From contig UCJU01000004.1 in the NCBI GenBank assembly GCA_900472925.1, positions 62,001 to 126,000 of the forward strand: a stretch of DNA of 64,000 bases, read 5' to 3'. A program made the translations under genes and the position numbers. This stretch comes from Hyphomicrobiales bacterium (lineage in GTDB: Bacteria; Pseudomonadota; Alphaproteobacteria; Rhizobiales; Rhizobiaceae). Below the pieces are notes generated by a model that was not told where the DNA came from, did no database searches, and saw nothing but the letters and a program-made list of their open reading frames with translations. Positions 45,122-53,889 of the stretch are shown one piece after another (position 1 is the stretch's first letter; each line of letters begins with the position of its first letter).

Positions 45122-46417
45122 ATGCGTGTAAGACATATTGCGCTTTTTGCCTGCACCGCATTCATGCTCGCGGGCTGCAACGATACGCTCGAGACAGTCG
45201 AGCGTGATGTTTCGCATGTAAAGAACAAGGTCGATTACCCGCTTTCCGCGTCAATTCTGGCTGAGATGGACAAGAAGAATATGGATCGCAATGCGCCGAT
45301 CATGATCCGTATTTTCAAGGAAGAGGGTAAGCTTGAAATCTGGAAGGCCAGGCGCGACAATCGCTTCGAGGTCATCGCATCCTACGATATCTGTGCATGG
45401 TCTGGAAAGCTTGGACCAAAGGTCAAGGAAGGCGACCGTCAGGCGCCTGAAGGCTTCTATAATCTGACGCCGGGGCATCTGAACCCGAATTCCAACTACT
45501 ACCTCGCCATCAACACCGGGTTCCCCAACCGCTATGACCAGGCCAACGGCCGCAGCGGCACCAATCTGATGATCCATGGTGCATGCTCGTCGTCTGGTTG
45601 CTACTCGATGACCGACGCGCAGGTTCTGGAGATTTATGGCTTTGCGCGTGACGCCTTCAAGGGTGGTCAAAAGACGGTGCAGCTTCAGGCGTTGCCGTTC
45701 CGTATGACGGCGGAAAACATGGCCCGCCACCGTAAAAGCGAGCATTACGAATTCTGGAAGATGCTGAAGGTCGGCTACGACAATTTCGAAGTCACCAAGC
45801 GTCCACCAGAGGTCAATGTCTGCGAAAAGAAGTATGTCTTCAATCAGCAGGCCGAAGGCGGACAATTCAACGCCTCTGCCTCGTGCCCGAAGATGAGTAC
45901 ACCGCCAGCGCTTGCCAGCGCTCTTCAAAGCTATGCCAAGACCTATGACGTTGCTTATGCCAAGGCCACGAACAAGCTGGACGGCATGGTCTGGTACGAT
46001 CCCAGCGAGGCCGAGCGCAAGGCGCTGGTTGCTGCAAAGCGCAAGGGTCGCGACCCCGCCTATGCGCCGACCGGTTCTGCCCTCAAGGCAGGCAAGCTAA
46101 TGAAGGAAACCGAATTCGCTGCGTTGATGGAAAAGAAGGCCGCCAAGGGTATTTCCGGGCAGGCCGCGACAGCAATGGCCTCCGCATCCAATCCAGGCGC
46201 GACGACTGCGGCAACGGTTGGAACGCAAAAACCGGCGGCTGCCCCGGTGCCGCAAACGGTTATGGTTGCAGCAGCGCCGACGGCGCCCAACCAGCAGCAG
46301 GCTGCAGCCGCCCAAAACATTCCTGTTCCCGCGCTCAACCCCTTGGCCTTCTCTCAACCGCCGCAGCCTGACGATGCGCAGAAGAAGCCATTCTGGAAAT
46401 TCTGGGCCAAGCAGTGA
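45122..46417 (+). CDS. YafK-type L,D-transpeptidase lipoprotein
   Basis: Lipoprotein of 431 residues with lipobox LAGC (cysteine 19). The YkuD-type catalytic domain (about 50-200) has LMIHGACSSSGCYSMTD, with catalytic His and Cys. The YafK branch is known for cutting or forming links between peptidoglycan and outer-membrane lipoproteins. The C-terminal third is an Ala/Pro/Gln-rich low-complexity linker ending in a basic aromatic tip (KKPFWKFWAKQ). The stop overlaps the TusA-like start by four bases. Confidence 0.88.
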   Translation: MRVRHIALFACTAFMLAGCNDTLETVERDVSHVKNKVDYPLSASILAEMDKKNMDRNAPIMIRIFKEEGKLEIWKARRDNRFEVIASYDICAWSGKLGPKVKEGDRQAPEGFYNLTPGHLNPNSNYYLAINTGFPNRYDQANGRSGTNLMIHGACSSSGCYSMTDAQVLEIYGFARDAFKGGQKTVQLQALPFRMTAENMARHRKSEHYEFWKMLKVGYDNFEVTKRPPEVNVCEKKYVFNQQAEGGQFNASASCPKMSTPPALASALQSYAKTYDVAYAKATNKLDGMVWYDPSEAERKALVAAKRKGRDPAYAPTGSALKAGKLMKETEFAALMEKKAAKGISGQAATAMASASNPGATTAATVGTQKPAAAPVPQTVMVAAAPTAPNQQQAAAAQNIPVPALNPLAFSQPPQPDDAQKKPFWKFWAKQ

Positions 46418-46647
46418 CGTCGCCCTTTGCCGATATCTACGATTTAAGGGGGCTGAAATGCCCCCTTCCTGTTTTGAAAAGTCGCAAGAAGTTATCGGGT
46501 ATGAAAACCGGTGAAGAATTGTGGCTCGAAACAACCGATCCCTTGGCCGTTATCGATATCTCGCACATGTGCCGGGAGGACGGACACCTTCTGCTGTCGT
46601 CGGTTGCGACAGAGACTGGACACAGGTTTCATATCCGCAAAGCTTAA
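46414..46647 (+). CDS. TusA/SirA-family sulfur-carrier-like protein
   Basis: A 77-residue protein with YDLRGLKCPLPVLKSRKKL, holding the conserved CPxP cysteine at about residue 16. TusA proteins relay sulfur for tRNA thiolation and cofactors. The start is GTG 46414 overlapping the previous TGA (GTGA). Being coupled to a cell-wall enzyme is unexpected. It converges on queE with 7 bases between stops. Confidence 0.88.
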   Translation: MTSPFADIYDLRGLKCPLPVLKSRKKLSGMKTGEELWLETTDPLAVIDISHMCREDGHLLLSSVATETGHRFHIRKA

Positions 46648-46654
46648 AACCTGT

Positions 46655-47392
46655 TCAGACGCCGCGTTTATTGCCCCACAGCAAGACGTGCAGTTGTGGT
46701 AGCACGCGCACATCGAACCACCGGTCGGAACTGACCTTATCCACCAGCCATAACATTCGGTCCATGACGCCATCGATATCGACGACAGCGTCGTCGTCAT
46801 CCGGCGGTGGCGGCGTATGATTGCCCGGCTGGAGATAGATCGGAAGATCGGGAAAGCGCGTGGCGGCATCCTTCGCATATGCGTAATCCGCATCGTCAAA
46901 AATAACGACCTTCAAAGCGATTTGCGGACCTTTCCGGGCTGCTGCAAGGCAGCTTTCGAAGGCTTGCCAGTCCGTCTGCATGCCGCTGGAGGGTGGCTTG
47001 GGGCTGAGGACGAGATAGTCGAGATCGGCAAACCAAGCCTTGGCAATGCTGCCTTGGGTCTCCAGCGCGAAACGATAGCCGGCATCATGCCCTCTATCGA
47101 TCAATGCGCCAAGCGGCTGAATAGCGGGATTGCCGCCTGACAGGGAGACCGTCAGCGGGGTGCCGCCGGAAAGTGCCGTCACGTCCCGCCAGATGGCATC
47201 GACGGACATCGGCTTCCAGTCATCGCGATATTGGCTGTCGACCGCGTGGAGCGTATCGCACCACGAGCAGCGATAGTCACAACCGCCAGTGCGAACGAAA
47301 ACCGTGGGAACGCCGATCAACAGACCTTCACCCTGAATGGTTGGCCCGAAGATTTCGCTGATGCGGATGGATGTTTCCTTAGTGCTGCTCAT
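46655..47392 (-). CDS. queE: 7-carboxy-7-deazaguanine synthase
   Basis: Radical SAM enzyme of 245 residues converting 6-carboxytetrahydropterin to 7-carboxy-7-deazaguanine in queuosine biosynthesis. The cluster motif is CDYRCSWC, preceded by [20 protein letters not shown], and LSGGNPAIQ is the SAM-binding GGE-like region. Its start overlaps the queD stop by four bases. It is the third gene of queC-queD-queE. Confidence 0.95.
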   Translation of the reverse strand: MSSTKETSIRISEIFGPTIQGEGLLIGVPTVFVRTGGCDYRCSWCDTLHAVDSQYRDDWKPMSVDAIWRDVTALSGGTPLTVSLSGGNPAIQPLGALIDRGHDAGYRFALETQGSIAKAWFADLDYLVLSPKPPSSGMQTDWQAFESCLAAARKGPQIALKVVIFDDADYAYAKDAATRFPDLPIYLQPGNHTPPPPDDDDAVVDIDGVMDRMLWLVDKVSSDRWFDVRVLPQLHVLLWGNKRGV

Positions 47393-47757
47393 GGCTGCCG
47401 CAAGGGCCGATATTCCGCCCAGGTTTTTGCCGTTTCACTCACTCGTACGGCGCTGGTTTCCGGCAGACGCTCCTTGCACCAGTCATAAAAATGCTTGGCG
47501 AGGCGTTCGGCTGTGACCATGTCGTGACCCAGCACATCATTGAGGTGCCGATGGTCGAAGCGATCATCAATGTAGTGCTTGAGCGGCGATAGCTCCTGAT
47601 AGTCGCGCACGAATCCATGCTCGTTCAACGTCTCGCCGGAAAGTTCGACTTCAACGATATAGTTGTGGCCATGCAGCCGCGCGCATTGGTGATCGGCCGC
47701 AAGACCTTTCAACTGATGCGAGGCGGAGAAATGGAACTCCTTGGTGATGCGAAACAT
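47389..47757 (-). CDS. queD: 6-carboxy-5,6,7,8-tetrahydropterin synthase
   Basis: QueD of 122 residues. Zinc-binding histidines are in FHFSASHQL and LHGHNY, the catalytic cysteine is in [12 protein letters not shown], and the [16 protein letters not shown] end is typical. It makes 6-carboxytetrahydropterin from dihydroneopterin triphosphate. Its start overlaps the queC stop by one base. Confidence 0.95.
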   Translation of the reverse strand: MFRITKEFHFSASHQLKGLAADHQCARLHGHNYIVEVELSGETLNEHGFVRDYQELSPLKHYIDDRFDHRHLNDVLGHDMVTAERLAKHFYDWCKERLPETSAVRVSETAKTWAEYRPLRQP

Positions 47758-48467
47758 CAGTTCACCTCCTGCGCGGCATAGGCGCTGGTGGCGGCAAGCC
47801 AGAAGTCCGGGTCTTCATAATCGGTTGGATCATCGACACCCGCCAGATGAAACGCTTCGCGGCGCTCCACGCAGGTACCGCAGCGTCCGCAGTGGCGCAT
47901 TCCGCCCTTGTAGCATGACCATGTCTCGGCAAAGGGCGTATCGTGGCGGGCGCCGTCGGTGACGATATCGGCTTTGGACCCGGTGACATAGGGCGCGTAC
48001 AACTTGACGCTGGCATAGCCCTCCAGAGCGTGCCGCTGCATGTCGTTGAAACTGTCGATAAAGCCTGGACGGCAGTCGGGATAGATGAAGTGGTCGCCGC
48101 CATGAACGGCGATGGCCACGGCATCCGCCTGCTGCGCTGCGGCCAGGCCGAATGCGATGGTCAGCATGATCGCATTGCGGTTCGGCACGACAGTCGAGCG
48201 CATGGTTTCTTCGGCATAATGGCCATCCGGCACTGCGACGTCGTCCGTCAGGGCGGACCCTGTCAGATGCGCGCCGATCGGGCGAATGTCGATAATATGG
48301 TGCGGCACGGCGAGCCGGTTGGCACAGAGCGCCGCGTAGTCCAGTTCCTTTTTGTGGCGTTGGCCATAATCGAACGAGACGAGAGCAACGAGTTCGTTTT
48401 CGGCTGCAATCTTGTGCGCAAGCGAAACGGAGTCCAATCCGCCGGAGCAGATGACGATGGTTTTCAT
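47757..48467 (-). CDS. queC: 7-cyano-7-deazaguanine synthase
   Basis: QueC of 236 residues making preQ0 from 7-carboxy-7-deazaguanine and ammonia with ATP. The PP-loop is CSGGLDSVSLAHK, and the zinc cysteines are in SCYKGGMRHCGRCGTC. It leads the que operon and is preceded by a preQ1-I riboswitch that overlaps its ribosome-binding site, so translation should fall when preQ1 is abundant. Confidence 0.96.
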   Translation of the reverse strand: MKTIVICSGGLDSVSLAHKIAAENELVALVSFDYGQRHKKELDYAALCANRLAVPHHIIDIRPIGAHLTGSALTDDVAVPDGHYAEETMRSTVVPNRNAIMLTIAFGLAAAQQADAVAIAVHGGDHFIYPDCRPGFIDSFNDMQRHALEGYASVKLYAPYVTGSKADIVTDGARHDTPFAETWSCYKGGMRHCGRCGTCVERREAFHLAGVDDPTDYEDPDFWLAATSAYAAQEVN

Positions 48468-48476
48468 AGTTTGGAT

Positions 48477-48507
48477 CCCTTGTTTTGACCGGGTGGGCTG
48501 CGACCGG
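48477..48507 (-). promoter_or_regulatory. preQ1-I riboswitch
   Basis: On the minus strand CCGGTCGCAG, then CCCACCCGG, then TCAAAACAAGGG. This matches the minimal preQ1-I aptamer (short hairpin with GGTCGCAG loop, then an A-rich tail with AACAAGG that folds back as a pseudoknot). The tail's AAGGG is also the queC ribosome-binding site, 10 bases from ATG, giving translational control by ligand. Recognised by eye from the Thermoanaerobacter-type sequence. Confidence 0.85.
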
Positions 48508-48596
48508 ATTACGATTGCGGCTTCTAACCCAAGTCGGGATCGTTGTGAAGGGGCTTGGGCGTATTAGCCACCAGCCCCCTCACTGGGTGTCAGATG

Positions 48597-50594
48597 TTAC
48601 TCGATGATGACGGATAGTGCGTTGCCGGTGTAGACAGGCCGGACTTTCACGCCATTGCTTTCGATCGACGCAAACGACCCACTGAGCGTATTTGCCCTCA
48701 AGACTTCGACTTTTGAACCCGCGACCGGCGTCTTGCCACGAAACGTCAACTTCAAGACGGCGCCGTCTATCACCGCCTTGCCTTTGATGTTGAGCGGCCC
48801 ATTTTTCGAATCGACAAGAAGAGTGCCACCCGTCTGACTATAGTCTCCATCGACATTTGTACCCTGCGCAGCGGCAAGGTGAAGGGTACCACCGGAAATC
48901 AGCACGCTGCCGGTTCCAAGCGCCGTGCCGGATGATGCGACGAGCGTTCCATCCTTTACCACGGTGCCGCCGGAATAGCTGTTTGCGCCGACGAGTTCGA
49001 GACTACCGCTGCCTGCCTTTGCAAGACGGCCCGGCCCGGAAATGTCGTTCGTCCAGCGGTCATGGGCGTTGAAACCGCCAGCGGCAGCATCCATCTTGAC
49101 CGTCACATCGCCATCGAAGGAACCGTAACCTGCTGCTGCCGCAACGAGATTGATCCGGCCCCAGCCATTGCTGTCGTCCAACAGGGGATAGCCGGACTCG
49201 ACGCCGGTGGAAAAGAGGACCGCGCGTCGCTGTGCGACATCGAGATAGGGCAAGCGGGTTTCCAGCAGAACCTCTGCACCATCCGGAACGGTCATTGCCT
49301 TCAGGGGCAGGCTCGTGTCCCTGCCGAAGGAGTAGGTCATGCGCTTGCGGTAATCCACCTTGTTCGCTGCCTCGTCGGCGAAGCGGTCGGTGGATTTATC
49401 GGCGCTATGAGCAAAAGCCAGCAATGTTTCATCCTTTGGCAGGCGTTTGTTCAAATAGGCCTCAACCTCGTCATGCGCTGCCTTTTTCGCGTCAGCCACT
49501 TTCGGATCCTGCAAAACGGCAGCCGCTATGGCCGTCGCGGAAATACGGCCGCCGATCACATCAAGCGGTGAATGCATGCCCGCCACGATGCGTGTATCGC
49601 CAAGTTCGGATGCTTTTGTGAGCAGTTCCGAAAAACGCTCGGGCACGGCGTAAGCATAAGCGATGGCCGCGAGATAGGCTGCATTGGTGTGGCCACTTGG
49701 AAAGCCGCCATCCTTTGCGCGGCCACGATTTTCACGCGCATATCTCAGGGCGGGCACTGTGACATCCGGCTCGTTTTCGTAACGTTCGAACGTCTTGTCC
49801 CCGATGGTTTCAGTACCGGTCTGTATTACATCGCCCTTCGCATTCATGCGCCAGGGGCGAGGTGACGAATAGAAATATTTCGATGGGGAGGTCGAGCCTT
49901 CTGGCCCGCGCATCAATGTCATGAAGGCGACGAAATGCTTCAATTCGGACTCCGGCGAGCCTGAGTCCGTACCTTTGTCGTCCTCTCGCTTGGTGATGAC
50001 GTCATTGACGTTGAAGTCTTCAAGCGTGTGGTTGATGGTCGTGGTTGCGCCAGCACCTTCGCGGTACCATGCTGCCAACGGCCCCAGACCTTCGATCACG
50101 CTATAACCCTGCGAACGACGGTCGTTCAAATAGGCATTGAGAGCGTCGGCATCCGTTCGGTTCTTGCCAGTGACCGACAGAACATAGCGCATGTTTTCAG
50201 TCCAGATGGCTGGATTGAGAATTTTGACTTTGCTGTAATCCGTCGGGCCGTCGCCATTGGCGCCGCCGTCGGCCCATTTTTCATCGCCAAGCGTCCAGAT
50301 GCGTTTGAAGCCGGATAGGATTTCGATGACAGGATTATCCTTGTCATCGTAAGCGTTGACTTTTTCGCCCTTGGCATTCTTGCCTGTCTGGTTGTGGTAG
50401 TTTTGCGTGATCGGTAGCGGGTACTGGACAGACGGTGCCGGTACGCCGATCTCGAAGCCGACGCCCGATGGCTCGGGCGCATCGAAAGCTTGGGCATGGG
50501 ATGCCATGCCAAGCGCCGTTACGGATGCCAGCAAGGTTGAGCGGAGCAGGGGGAAACAAGGGCCTGGATTGGCCATGGCAGCATCCTTATTCAT
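48597..50594 (-). CDS. Exported PAP2-family acid phosphatase with autotransporter-type repeat
   Basis: Exported protein of 665 residues. After a signal peptide ending SHAQA, a PAP2 phosphatase domain (about 200-370) has RPWRM-type first motif, GGFPSGHTNAAY and AGMHSPLDVIGG. C-terminal regions include a beta-rich stretch and an autotransporter-associated strand repeat (SLELVGANSYSGGTVVKDGT). No C-terminal beta-barrel is present, so it is either periplasmic or exported by another route. ATG 50594 gives MNKDAAMANPG; the ATG at 50576 is an alternative. Confidence 0.87.
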   Translation of the reverse strand: MNKDAAMANPGPCFPLLRSTLLASVTALGMASHAQAFDAPEPSGVGFEIGVPAPSVQYPLPITQNYHNQTGKNAKGEKVNAYDDKDNPVIEILSGFKRIWTLGDEKWADGGANGDGPTDYSKVKILNPAIWTENMRYVLSVTGKNRTDADALNAYLNDRRSQGYSVIEGLGPLAAWYREGAGATTTINHTLEDFNVNDVITKREDDKGTDSGSPESELKHFVAFMTLMRGPEGSTSPSKYFYSSPRPWRMNAKGDVIQTGTETIGDKTFERYENEPDVTVPALRYARENRGRAKDGGFPSGHTNAAYLAAIAYAYAVPERFSELLTKASELGDTRIVAGMHSPLDVIGGRISATAIAAAVLQDPKVADAKKAAHDEVEAYLNKRLPKDETLLAFAHSADKSTDRFADEAANKVDYRKRMTYSFGRDTSLPLKAMTVPDGAEVLLETRLPYLDVAQRRAVLFSTGVESGYPLLDDSNGWGRINLVAAAAGYGSFDGDVTVKMDAAAGGFNAHDRWTNDISGPGRLAKAGSGSLELVGANSYSGGTVVKDGTLVASSGTALGTGSVLISGGTLHLAAAQGTNVDGDYSQTGGTLLVDSKNGPLNIKGKAVIDGAVLKLTFRGKTPVAGSKVEVLRANTLSGSFASIESNGVKVRPVYTGNALSVIIE

Positions 50595-50704
50595 TTCGGT
50601 GCAAACGTGGGTGTGTCAATGGACGACATCGACGGTCGGCAAAATGCCTCCGCTCCATGACAATTTGATTACAGTCTGCGATGAATGAGGTGCCGAGAGA
50701 TTTA

Positions 50705-51742
50705 TTAGGGAGAGCCGACGTCTTCCCACTGTACGCATATGGATGCGCCCTGCGATGACGGTGTGGGGGACTGGCTGACGGTGGCTCGAAGGCTCTGGGC
50801 CATAGCGGTGATCAGCCGTGTGCCGAGCCCGGTTCCCTTTGGTGGCGTGGCTCCATTGATGCCGACGCCGTCGTCTTCGACGATGAGCCGTACGATATTA
50901 TCTTCTCTTTTCAGGGAAATGCGAATATCGCCGGTGCCATCAGGATAAGCATATTTCAATGCATTCGTGGTCAGTTCGGTAAGGATGACACCCAACGCGA
51001 CGGCCTGGTCCGGCGATGCCTTAATGGTGTCCATATCCGTCGAAATGCGCAGTTTTTCACTGTCGCGCGCGGATCGCGCAAGGTCGTGAATGATGGATGA
51101 GAGGTAGGAGTCGAGCTCCACCTCTCCGACATTATAAGCCGTGTACAAGCTGCGGTGAACGCCAGCAATCGCGGAAATCCGGCTTTGCGTTTCGAGGAGA
51201 GCCGTGCGGGCCTCTTCGGTCGCAACGGCATTCAGCTGCATCCGGATCATGGCGGAGACGAGAGACAGGCTGTTGGCGATGCGGTGGTTCATCTCCTTTG
51301 CCATCAACTCGGCACGTTCCTTTGCCTGCAACAATTGCCGCTCGGCATCTTCTTTTTCCCGCCGGAGCTGGAAATTGTCGAGTGCCTGCTGGATGGAGCT
51401 GAGCAAAAGCGGAAAGAAGTCGTCCGCAACATTCTTGATGACGTAGTCGGCGGCGCCCGCCTTCAAAGCGTCTATGGCCACCTGCGCTTCGCTGGCGCCG
51501 GTGACATACAGGACAGGTATGGTTCGATGCGCGTCGCCGATGCCGGAGAGAAACTGCAGGCCGGTGCCGTTCTGGAAATAATGGTCTAGAACCACCGCGT
51601 CGAATGTGTTCGCATTGAATTCTTCAAGACCAACGGCCACGGAGGCGGCGTGAACCACCGTTATGTCATGCCGACCGAGCACGCGCTGCGCGAGCTTTGC
51701 GAGCGTTGGATCGTCATCGACATAAAGTATTCGCAACGTCAT
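50705..51742 (-). CDS. Receiver-HisKA_2 hybrid histidine kinase
   Basis: Soluble protein of 345 residues with a receiver domain first (phosphoacceptor in AVVLDHYFQNG, near residue 53) and a C-terminal HisKA_2/HATPase kinase (EMNHRIANSLSLVSAMIRMQ, then GVILTELTTNALKYAYP and EDDGVGI). This order, receiver then kinase, lets an upstream kinase control the downstream one. It follows the response regulator gene by 7 bases and forms part of a three-gene relay. Confidence 0.9.
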   Translation of the reverse strand: MTLRILYVDDDPTLAKLAQRVLGRHDITVVHAASVAVGLEEFNANTFDAVVLDHYFQNGTGLQFLSGIGDAHRTIPVLYVTGASEAQVAIDALKAGAADYVIKNVADDFFPLLLSSIQQALDNFQLRREKEDAERQLLQAKERAELMAKEMNHRIANSLSLVSAMIRMQLNAVATEEARTALLETQSRISAIAGVHRSLYTAYNVGEVELDSYLSSIIHDLARSARDSEKLRISTDMDTIKASPDQAVALGVILTELTTNALKYAYPDGTGDIRISLKREDNIVRLIVEDDGVGINGATPPKGTGLGTRLITAMAQSLRATVSQSPTPSSQGASICVQWEDVGSP

Positions 51743-51749
51743 GACGCTT

Positions 51750-52187
51750 TCAAGGGACCTGTATTACGGAAAAGAAAAGGCCGAGGTTTCGGATGGCGGT
51801 CGCAAAACCCTCATAGTCCACCGGCTTGGTGATATAAACATTCGCCCCGAGATCATAACATTTCTGAATCTCGGTTTCGTCGTCTGTTGTCGTCAATACC
51901 ACGACGGGAAGACGCTTCGTATATTCATTGCTCTTGATCTGCTCGAGAATCTTGATGCCTGACGTATCTGGCAGATTGAGATCCAGCAAGATCAAAAGAT
52001 AGCGGTCTTTGCTGACGAGCCCGTCACGCTCAGGCCCAAGGATGAAATCCAGCGCCTTGTGCCCCAGGGTGAACGGGACGATTTCATTGTTGACGCCCGC
52101 GCGACGCACATTTTTTTCAATCAGGCGCGCATGGCCTTCATCGTCTTCGATCATGACGATCGTGACTTCTTGTCCTGTTGCTTTCAT
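51750..52187 (-). CDS. Single-domain response regulator (Rcp1/CheY-like)
   Basis: Receiver-only protein of 145 residues. Acidic residues EDD near 15-17, phosphoacceptor in LILLDLNLPDTSG, T of VLTTTDD and K of ITKPVDYEGF. The extended N-terminus and ISKP-type loop resemble Rcp1 proteins that serve CHASE or phytochrome kinases. Its start overlaps the kinase stop by four bases, so the kinase is its likely partner. Confidence 0.92.
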   Translation of the reverse strand: MKATGQEVTIVMIEDDEGHARLIEKNVRRAGVNNEIVPFTLGHKALDFILGPERDGLVSKDRYLLILLDLNLPDTSGIKILEQIKSNEYTKRLPVVVLTTTDDETEIQKCYDLGANVYITKPVDYEGFATAIRNLGLFFSVIQVP

Positions 52188-53737
52188 ACGTCGTTCCCCC
52201 GTGTAATTTTCCGCAGGTCTGTGGGCAGCGTCAGGTGAAAGGTGCTTCCTTTCCCAAGTTCGGACGCGACCGTAATGTCCCCGCCTAGATTTCTGATAAG
52301 TGATCTCACATGGGCAAGGCCTATGCCTTCCCCCTGCTGGTCCTGCTCTCCCGCCCGGCGGAAGAGTTCGAAAATACGTTCCAGATCGTCCGCGGCGATG
52401 CCGCGGCCATTATCGCTGACGTCAACGCGCACGATGCCTCGTCCTTGCGGCAGAATGCGGGCGGTCAGCTCCAGTGGTCTTCCCGGCATCTGGTATTTGA
52501 CGGCGTTGTCGAAGAGATTACCGAGAATCTGATCGAGCGAAATACGATCGCTGATGATGGTAAAGCTTTGGACGTCCAGATCGATCTTGCCGTCAACGGC
52601 GCTGACCTGATGCTGCACGCTCGCACCAGCGGTCGTGAGAAGGTCCTTGAGATCGACTTTTTCGGCTTGCAGCTTTCGGCGCCCGTCGCGCGAAATTTTG
52701 AGAATGGCGTTGATAAGCTGATCCATCTTGCGGGTGGAGGAGCGGATGAAGCGCATGGCTTCCGGCAAATCCTCTTCCACTGCCAGCTTGGCTTCGCGCA
52801 CCTCGTTTTCAGACAAGGGTTTGCCGTCCGCCAGCACAAAGGCCTGTACCGGTTTCAGCGATGTGTCGAATTCTGACAGAAAACCCATGATGTTGACGAG
52901 CGGCGCGCGCAGGTCGTGGGTGACGATGTAGGCAAATTTCTGGATTTCCTGGTTGGCGCGAACGAGATCTCTGGTGCGCTCATCGACGCGCTCTTCCAGT
53001 CCCTTGTTCAGCTGGTCGACCTCTTCACGAGACCGCATGATCTCCTGGATATATTTCCAAATCAGGGTCAGGGCTCCACCCAGCACGGCCAGAATGGCAA
53101 TCGCACCTGAGATCGTGACCCAGCGCAGGTTTTCGGCAGCGGACAGCTGGTCGGCCACGATGATGCGCAGGCGGTTGTCCGTTGTCTCCTGATATCGACC
53201 GAGTATTTCGCGTATCGCCCGCATATAGGCGAGGCCGGTGTCGCTGCGGACCAGATCGATTGCTTCGGGCGCGCGATTGTCTTGCATCAACTGAACGGCG
53301 CGACCGATCTCTTCCATTTTAGCATCGAGATTGGATTGCAACTTCGGCAGGTCACCGACATATTCCGGGCGGCTGCCGATGCGCTCAGCCAGTTTCTGCC
53401 TGATATCACTAAGCGATTTGACCGCCTGCTGATAGGGAGCCAAATATCGCTCGTCGCCGGTCAGGAGATAGCCGCGCTGTCCGGTTTCTGCATCCTGAAC
53501 GGTGGTGAGGACGTCCAGAATCGACGCCCTTAAACGGCGCAGATCCGCTGTTTCCTGTGAGTATTTGTTGTTTGCCTGGACGAGCCAAAGAGAGGTCGCA
53601 ACCATGCCAAGAAGCACTGCGATACCCAAGCCGAACATGATCATTGTTCGGCGAACGAACGAAGATAGTTTCGCCAATCCAAACCCCGTAGCTTTTAAGT
53701 TAGTTCGTAAGTAATCGAGCGTCCCTGCCATATGCAA
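52184..53737 (-). CDS. CHASE3-domain sensor histidine kinase
   Basis: Membrane kinase of 517 residues. TM1 (about 32-53), a periplasmic CHASE3 sensor (about 55-200 with TVQDAETGQRGYLLTGDERY), TM2 (about 205-225), a coiled-coil, HisKA box IVTHDLRAPLVNIMG and HATPase with LFDNAVKYQ, DNGRGI and GIGLAHVRSLI. It heads a three-gene signalling operon with a receiver-only regulator and a receiver-kinase hybrid. The signal is unknown. A second Met lies at 53731. Confidence 0.93.
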   Translation of the reverse strand: MHMAGTLDYLRTNLKATGFGLAKLSSFVRRTMIMFGLGIAVLLGMVATSLWLVQANNKYSQETADLRRLRASILDVLTTVQDAETGQRGYLLTGDERYLAPYQQAVKSLSDIRQKLAERIGSRPEYVGDLPKLQSNLDAKMEEIGRAVQLMQDNRAPEAIDLVRSDTGLAYMRAIREILGRYQETTDNRLRIIVADQLSAAENLRWVTISGAIAILAVLGGALTLIWKYIQEIMRSREEVDQLNKGLEERVDERTRDLVRANQEIQKFAYIVTHDLRAPLVNIMGFLSEFDTSLKPVQAFVLADGKPLSENEVREAKLAVEEDLPEAMRFIRSSTRKMDQLINAILKISRDGRRKLQAEKVDLKDLLTTAGASVQHQVSAVDGKIDLDVQSFTIISDRISLDQILGNLFDNAVKYQMPGRPLELTARILPQGRGIVRVDVSDNGRGIAADDLERIFELFRRAGEQDQQGEGIGLAHVRSLIRNLGGDITVASELGKGSTFHLTLPTDLRKITRGNDV

Positions 53738-53889
53738 GACGTTGTGGTATTATTGGTTAAGTTGTTCACTTTAATCGAACAACGCACGTCGAAATGCAGG
53801 CTCGTCCACCGGTTTTGCCGCTGATGCCGCCAAGAAAAAAGCCCACCGGCATGTCGCTGGTGGGCTTTTCTGATTTCGGGACTGGATTT
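53738..53889. other. Intergenic region with accA terminator and kinase promoter
   Basis: No gene is seen. It holds the accA terminator at 53841-53865 and should hold the kinase operon promoter near 53740-53790, which is AT-rich. Confidence 0.6.
53841..53865 (-). terminator. Rho-independent terminator of accA
   Basis: A 10-bp stem (GCCCACCGGC with GCTGGTGGGC, one G-T pair) and a five-base loop, followed on the minus strand by a T6 run. It is 24 bases after the accA stop. T-rich flanks on both sides make it potentially bidirectional. Confidence 0.88.
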
